NCBI GenBank assembly: GCA_964600645.1
Contig: CAZRJL010000021.1
Span: forward strand, 1-16,170
DNA: 16,170 bases
From: UBA12151 sp964600645
GTDB taxonomy: Bacteria; Patescibacteriota; Minisyncoccia; Moranbacterales; UBA9337
Direction: 5' to 3'
The notes beneath the pieces are model-generated. The model made no database searches, was not told the origin of the DNA, and saw nothing but the letters and a program-made list of their open reading frames with translations. Within the stretch, counting starts at the first letter, position 1. Each line of letters starts with the position of its first letter. Both the position numbers and the translations under genes were made by a program. Below are positions 11,686 through 16,170 of the stretch, piece after piece.

Positions 11686-11931
11686 ATGCTCAAGCCCCAT
11701 AAAAATCCGTATGGCTACAAAAATCTTCTTGCCTATACAAAATCGGAGGACTTGCAAAAAGAATGCTCCCATTTGACCCATTTTTTCCCTTTTTCCAAAA
11801 CCCTTGCCTCCCTTGCTGACCAAATGGATCGCAGTGCGCGCAGTGGAAAACAAAAAATTGTCGAGGCGGTACAGGTTACGAAAATGTTGGATAATAATAA
11901 CCGAAAGCCAGGAGGAGCAGAGGAAGATTGA
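11686..11931 (+). pseudogene. Truncated four-helix-bundle protein (S23/TIGR02436-like)
   Basis: The first ~58 residues match the family of 23S rRNA intervening-sequence/four-helix-bundle proteins: PHKNPYGYKNLLAY, KSEDLQKECSHLTHFFP, then LADQMDRSARSGKQKIVEA, where relatives read QMxRAxxSxxQNIVEG. After IVEA the similarity ends, the sequence becomes Asn/Lys/Glu-rich and stops at 81 aa, whereas relatives have about 110-130 residues and two more helices. The missing half and the change of IVEG to IVEA suggest a decayed gene broken by a frameshift or deletion. The function of the family is unknown. It sits 36 nt after the rubrerythrin-type gene with no RBS. Confidence 0.6.
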
Positions 11932-11994
11932 CGGCAGGAAAATAAAAATAGTTCCAGCGTGGAAATGGCTGCTGGAAATAGAATGACGAAGATG

Positions 11995-12040
11995 TATAAT
12001 TGAAATGTGAAAAATATGCAGGTTATTGAATTGCGCAATT
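11995..12040 (+). promoter_or_regulatory. Upstream region of the 12061 gene: TATAAT box and a 12-bp palindrome
   Basis: A perfect TATAAT at 11995-12000 lies 60 nt before the ATG at 12061. Between them is AATTGCGCAATT (12029-12040), a perfect 12-bp palindrome located where a transcribed operator would be. Function is a guess from position. Confidence 0.3.
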
Positions 12041-12060
12041 AAAATTTTTCCGAAATACAA

Positions 12061-13524
12061 ATGAAAAATCAAAAAAATAAAAAAAGAATTTCAATTATTG
12101 TTGCGGTTTTTGTGGTGGTGATGGGGTGGGGAGTTTTGCAAATAAGCAACGCGAATGCGGAAATTATCTTTGAAGATAATCTTGATGGCCAAGATGATTG
12201 GACAGTTTCTCAGCCCATAAGCGGTGCCATTATTTGTGATGAATATCCTTGTAGTGAAGAACCGTTAAATAAGTGGACAGGATATTTATCTGGAATGAGT
12301 TATTGTCTTGGCGGGCCGGGCTACAATAGTATATATTTAAATTCAGCACCCGGGTTCCCTAAAAATACAGTTAACGGTGTTGGAAAATCTCTTACTTTTT
12401 GGGATGAGTCTTGTGTGAATTTTTTTGAAGATTCTGACGCTCAATTAAGTAAATCATTCACAGATCAGGAAGGTGTTTATTTAAAGTTTAAAATTAAATT
12501 TTCTCCTGACTATGCTTGGGAGTTAACCGATATAAATGCACACAAGCTTTTGCATATTAGATATTGGGACAAAATTGAATCTTCTTTTGCAAATTTTGGT
12601 ATTCCTGGAAATGTGCCAATTGCTATACCGGGAATTAAGGTTGACCATGATTTGGGATATCCAAGACTATGGTATTATGTTGCATTCAGATGTGAGGAGA
12701 GTTATTATTGCCAAGGAACGCCTAAATATACCTTTGATGTAGGCACAGATCAGGACGCCGTAGTTATTGGAAATTGGAATACTACGCTTGGAGATGGAAA
12801 CTGGCATACAATAGAATTTTATTTTAAAACCAATACGAATAATGGTGAAATTTTTAATGCTGACGGAGAACACCGGTTTTGGCTTGATGGAAACCTAATT
12901 TATGAAACAGTGAATATACCATTTTCTGATAATGGTTCGGAAGTAAGTCCGCGAAGGGAATGGAATTGGTTCTCTCTGGGAGGAAATAATAATAATAGGT
13001 GGATTACTGATTGCATAGGTTCGGAGTGCGAACAATGGTATGCAATTGATGATGTTATTGTCAGCACAACGGATATTCCGGACGATTATGTCATTGGCGG
13101 CCCCGATTTAACCCCTCCCTCCGTCACCACCTTCGAAATCCCCTCAACCTCCACCTCCCTCACCGTCCCCATCACCTCCTTCACCGCCACCGATAACACA
13201 GCCGTCACCGGCTACAAACTCACTGAAACATCCGATACTCCCAATGCCAATGATTCCGGCTGGGAAGTGTCTCCACAAACAGAATACACTTTCACCACCT
13301 CCGGAACCAAAACTCTCTACGCCTGGGCGAAAGACGAAGCTGGTAATGTTTCTACCAGCCTCAATGATTCGGTTACAATTAATCTTTCTACTTATTCTCT
13401 TTCCAATTTCATCAGCGCCATCACCAACTGGCTGGGAGTCGGAAATGAAACTTCCGATGTTAATTCCGACGGAGTTGTGAATACAAGGGATTTGGGGGTG
13501 ATGATGTCGAATTGGTCGCAATAA
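12061..13524 (+). CDS. Secreted ConA-like/LamG-type protein with Ig-like domain and single dockerin motif
   Basis: The 487-aa protein starts with a signal peptide (KNKKR, then a hydrophobic core IIVAVFVVVMGWGVLQI, probable cleavage after NANA). Residues ~35-345 look like a concanavalin A/LamG-like jelly roll, as in polysaccharide lyases and sugar-binding modules: 'IIFEDNLDGQDDW' opening, Trp-rich strands, and KFKIKFSP and NWHTIEFYFK-type strands. Residues ~350-445 (DLTPPSVTTFEIPS..) form an Ig-like domain with the DEAGNVS motif. The end carries NWLG, then DVNSDGVVNTRDLGVMMSNW, one dockerin/EF-hand-type calcium loop; cellulosomal dockerins have two. Residues from ~348 are encoded by unusually C-rich DNA. 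It is probably a surface or exported glycan-binding or glycan-degrading protein; catalysis is not shown. Confidence 0.82.
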   Translation: MKNQKNKKRISIIVAVFVVVMGWGVLQISNANAEIIFEDNLDGQDDWTVSQPISGAIICDEYPCSEEPLNKWTGYLSGMSYCLGGPGYNSIYLNSAPGFPKNTVNGVGKSLTFWDESCVNFFEDSDAQLSKSFTDQEGVYLKFKIKFSPDYAWELTDINAHKLLHIRYWDKIESSFANFGIPGNVPIAIPGIKVDHDLGYPRLWYYVAFRCEESYYCQGTPKYTFDVGTDQDAVVIGNWNTTLGDGNWHTIEFYFKTNTNNGEIFNADGEHRFWLDGNLIYETVNIPFSDNGSEVSPRREWNWFSLGGNNNNRWITDCIGSECEQWYAIDDVIVSTTDIPDDYVIGGPDLTPPSVTTFEIPSTSTSLTVPITSFTATDNTAVTGYKLTETSDTPNANDSGWEVSPQTEYTFTTSGTKTLYAWAKDEAGNVSTSLNDSVTINLSTYSLSNFISAITNWLGVGNETSDVNSDGVVNTRDLGVMMSNWSQ

Positions 13525-13575
13525 AAACAATGACAGTATTATTTTTTATCAACAGACGATAAATATGGTAAAATG

Positions 13576-13659
13576 GAATTAGGAATTGGGAGTTGAGAAT
13601 TAAGAATTAAGAATTAAGAATTAAGAATTAAGAATTAAGAATTAGGAATCAAGAGTTAG
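13576..13659 (+). repeat. Heptanucleotide tandem repeat (GAATTAA)n
   Basis: Twelve consecutive 7-nt units fill 84 nt. Six central units (13597-13638) are perfect GAATTAA; three on the left and three on the right are degenerate (for example GAATTAG, GAGTTGA, GAATCAA). The array is intergenic between the two secreted-protein genes and followed by AT-rich DNA. Copy number may vary by slippage. Confidence 0.95.
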
Positions 13660-13791
13660 GGGAAATAAAAACGTTGTTAAATAATTTTGAATTTCCAATT
13701 TTGAATTTTGATTGAAATCTTAATTTTTTAATTTTAAAATTCAATTGTTAGATATCAGAGCGTTGTTTACAGTTTTTGAAAAATCACCCAC

Positions 13792-13988
13792 ATTGTCATT
13801 CCAGAAAGTATAATTTCTCGGCGAGTCATCGAGTCGTAAGAAATTAACTTATCCGGAATCTACGCTATACATAACCACAGATTCGCTGATGATCTGGATT
13901 CCGGACAGATGATTTTCTAAAAGCTCGCAGACTCGCTTAGAAAATCTATCTTCTGGAATGACAGAGAGTGTAAATAATACTCTTAATT
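13792..13988. mobile_element. MITE-like repeat, copy 2
   Basis: About 197 bp, collinear with 6567-6782 but lacking the 19-nt insertion. Its terminal inverted repeats TGTCATTCCAGAA (13794-13806) and TTCTGGAATGACA (13951-13963) are perfect over 13 bp. The central inverted repeat ATCCGGAATC (13851-13860) with GATTCCGGAC (13897-13906) matches 9 of 10. It lies 52 nt before the start of the beta-helix gene, so its outward edge may contribute to that gene's 5' region. No coding capacity. Confidence 0.75.
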
Positions 13989-14039
13989 CTTACAATTCAA
14001 TCATTCAAAATTGATTCAAAATTAGAAATTTAAAATTAA

Positions 14040-16170
14040 ATGAAACGATTATTATTTCTTACAATTATATTTCTCGCTACGCCCTTTGTCGCTAATGGAG
14101 CAACCGAATTTGTCAGTGTCATCGATCCCGACAATGGATCGGGAACTGATTACACTTCCCTTAGTGCTTGGGAAGCGGCCAATCAGGTGGATTTGACTTC
14201 CGTCACGACTTTGGTAATTGCGGGAAGTCTTACTCGCGGAACAATTGCGGATGGAGTGGCTATTACACAGACTACTACGGGAGCCACGGCGGTTTGCGTT
14301 CATCACACAACAACCCAAATGCTCATTTCGACTCTTGTCGGAACTCCGGATGCAACGAGTACTTGGTATCCAACTGCTAATGGAAGCGACGTCACTAACG
14401 CTTGGACTCCGACTGATGTTGGCGACAGCGCGATCGCCGTAGCCAAATGCCGATCCACTGCTGGAACTGCTGACACAACCGTGGTGTCGATTGACGGTTG
14501 GACGACATCGGCGACCAATTACATTAAAGTCTGGACCGACCCGAGTGAGAATTATCGACATCAGGGGAAGTGGGATGAGGGGAAGTATCGGATGGAGGCT
14601 AGTAATGCATTAATCTCTATTAGTGAAGAAAATATTAAAATTGATGGCTTGCAGATTTATACGAATAATAATGCTAGTTATCCTTACGGTGTAAGAGTTA
14701 ATGGTATCGTTGGCGTAGCAAATGTTGAGGTTGCTAATTCTGTGATAAAGGGATTTGGCAATTATACTTGGGTGAATTCAGGTGCCGGTATTAGCTTGAC
14801 GAGTGGCGCAAGCAGTTCGGTTGTAAAAGTTTGGAATAATATTATTTATGATTTTGCCGGTGCTGGAAATGGAAGCGGAATTTCAAGTAATGATTCTGAT
14901 GTTGCTGTATATGTGTATAATAACACTGATTATAATTGTAATTATGGAATCAGAAGAGAGGCGGGAACATTGATTTCCAAAAACAACATATCCTACAACA
15001 ACACCAATAATTACGCCGGCACTTTTGACGCAAGCTCCACTAACAATCTTTCCGGTCCCGGCGCTGATGCGGATGTTCCGGCGACTAATGCGCGCAATGG
15101 TTATGTGGTTCAATTCGCCGACGAAGCCAATGATGATTTTCATTTGGACAGCGCCGACACTGGTGCGCGTAATCAAGGAATAATCCTCTACGATTCCGGT
15201 GATGATGCTAATTTGAATTTTACCACCGATGTTGACAACAACGCCCGCTTGGACAGCGTCGGAACTTGGGATATTGGGGCGGATGAAGCGATTACGAAAG
15301 TTTACCGATCGGTGGGGCCGTCTGCTACGACAGCTGTTGCCACTGGTGCCACCTACGGAAATGTGGAAATCAAGCCTGCTTATGTCGGCACCTCAACAAC
15401 GAATATTGCCGATTATGTCGCCACTTTTTGGTCTGATTTGCCAACTAATGTCGGTGTGGGGGATGCTCTGCAATATGACGATGATGATGACGGGGATATT
15501 GATGCGAGTGATTCCATTGTTTTTATCACCAAAAGAATTGACGCGTCGCATTTTTCAGTGCGCACAGCCAGCGGAACAGCCCCCGCCTCAACGCTCGCGC
15601 CGGATTCCAATTGGTCGCTTTTTCGCGCTTATACCGCGCTATCCAAAGCTGAATCAGCTTCGACTAATGCCGATGAAAATGATTCCATTGACGATGATTT
15701 GGAAAATTTTGACAATTGGTCAAGTGGAAGAAATATTGTAACGAGTCAAGAGCAGTGGAATATCGCTTGTTATGCCGGGCAAGGTGGAGTGGCGGATACG
15801 GTAGCAACTACAATTACCAGCTGGACAACTTCAGCGGATTCATATATTAAAATTTATACGCCTACGAGAAGTGATGAGGTGGGAACAAGTCAAAGACATA
15901 GTGGGGTTTGGGATGATGGGAAATATAAAATAAATAACAGTTCTGGTGATTCCATTTTAATTTATGCGACCTATCTTCGGATTGATGGCATTCAGATTGA
16001 TGATGCCGAGTCGGATTATTTAAATTGCGGAATACAAGCGGCCGGATCTTTCGCCAGTGAAAAAGTTTTTATTTCAAATTCAATATTAAAAAATTCGGGA
16101 TCCGGTGCCGCTGGAGGAATATCAATAGAACCATCATCGGGAAGTTTTTATATTTGGAATAATATAATTT
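14040..16170 (+). CDS. Large secreted right-handed beta-helix repeat protein (3' end beyond the window)
   Basis: A single frame is open from ATG 14040 to the window edge (710 codons, no stop). A signal peptide MKRLLFLTIIFLATPFVANG opens the protein, with cleavage likely near residue 20. Two long modules share the pattern W-TTSA-x-Y-IK (residues ~153-163 and ~593-603), RHxGxWDxGKY and IDGxQI, each followed by short Asn-rich strands ending in NNII, typical of parallel beta-helix (pectate-lyase-like) turns. Between them are NLSGPGADAD..DFHLDS..GIILYD..WDIGADE and a VGVGDALQYDDDDDGDIDASDSIVF segment that may bind calcium. Such proteins are surface adhesins or polysaccharide-active proteins; no catalytic residues can be named. 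No RBS is visible. Several shorter ORFs in other frames here are shadows. Confidence 0.88.
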   Translation, partial: MKRLLFLTIIFLATPFVANGATEFVSVIDPDNGSGTDYTSLSAWEAANQVDLTSVTTLVIAGSLTRGTIADGVAITQTTTGATAVCVHHTTTQMLISTLVGTPDATSTWYPTANGSDVTNAWTPTDVGDSAIAVAKCRSTAGTADTTVVSIDGWTTSATNYIKVWTDPSENYRHQGKWDEGKYRMEASNALISISEENIKIDGLQIYTNNNASYPYGVRVNGIVGVANVEVANSVIKGFGNYTWVNSGAGISLTSGASSSVVKVWNNIIYDFAGAGNGSGISSNDSDVAVYVYNNTDYNCNYGIRREAGTLISKNNISYNNTNNYAGTFDASSTNNLSGPGADADVPATNARNGYVVQFADEANDDFHLDSADTGARNQGIILYDSGDDANLNFTTDVDNNARLDSVGTWDIGADEAITKVYRSVGPSATTAVATGATYGNVEIKPAYVGTSTTNIADYVATFWSDLPTNVGVGDALQYDDDDDGDIDASDSIVFITKRIDASHFSVRTASGTAPASTLAPDSNWSLFRAYTALSKAESASTNADENDSIDDDLENFDNWSSGRNIVTSQEQWNIACYAGQGGVADTVATTITSWTTSADSYIKIYTPTRSDEVGTSQRHSGVWDDGKYKINNSSGDSILIYATYLRIDGIQIDDAESDYLNCGIQAAGSFASEKVFISNSILKNSGSGAAGGISIEPSSGSFYIWNNII

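Noticed and set aside
13576..13659. CRISPR array
   Set aside because: The repeats are only 7 nt, directly adjacent and without spacers; this is a simple tandem repeat.
14052..14561. Minus-strand ORF of 169 aa and several + strand ORFs within 14040-16170
   Set aside because: The long open frame from 14040 has a signal peptide and repeated modules; the others are shadows with Ser/Arg-rich or Met/Leu-rich composition.

Overview
The window looks like a chromosomal segment of a Candidate Phyla Radiation (Patescibacteria) bacterium, perhaps of the Parcubacteria/Moranbacteria type. This is inferred from gene style: short hypothetical membrane proteins, many genes without a Shine-Dalgarno sequence, secreted proteins with a single dockerin-like motif, and intergenic palindromes of the kind common in such genomes. 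TGA ends several genes (Wzz-like, PorB), so the genetic code is standard and not the UGA=Gly code of Absconditabacteria/Gracilibacteria. Base composition is AT-rich.

Layout. 1-403: end of an unidentified gene, a remnant resembling the start of a DNA methyltransferase, an ATTCCC-N8-GGGAAT palindrome and a terminator. 419-4696: a cell-surface glycan cluster on the + strand (GT4 glycosyltransferase, Wzz-like chain-length protein, second GT4 glycosyltransferase, MacB/FtsX-type permease), the last three tightly spaced. 4805-6304: a small anchored coiled-coil protein and a membrane-anchored protein with two thioredoxin folds (CENC and CPYC), probably extracytoplasmic disulfide chemistry. 6330-6500: an apparently complete phenylalanine-type attenuator (promoter, Phe-run leader peptide, mutually exclusive hairpins, terminator) with no amino-acid gene after it, only a MITE-like repeat. 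6841-7113: a small unknown gene with a strong RBS and its own terminator. 7129-10828: pyruvate/2-oxoacid:ferredoxin oxidoreductase in the order gamma, (foreign-looking membrane protein), delta, alpha, beta. 10828-11049 (minus strand): an intact tRNA-Thr(CGT) lying inside a second tRNA gene that is broken by three insertions. 11128-11931: a rubredoxin-like/ferritin-like protein and a truncated four-helix-bundle protein. 12061-16170: two secreted proteins, one ConA-like/Ig-like/dockerin and one very large beta-helix protein running off the window, separated by a heptanucleotide tandem repeat and the second MITE copy.

How it fits together. The oxidoreductase would supply acetyl-CoA and reduced ferredoxin (or run in reverse), and the rubrerythrin-like protein would protect such oxygen-sensitive enzymes. 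The glycan cluster, disulfide proteins and secreted proteins all serve the cell surface. The most unusual part is the traffic of very short palindromic elements: they sit inside a tRNA gene (T loop, anticodon loop, D stem), inside a MITE copy and at the 5' end of a glycosyltransferase gene. Removing three of them restores a canonical 73-nt tRNA.
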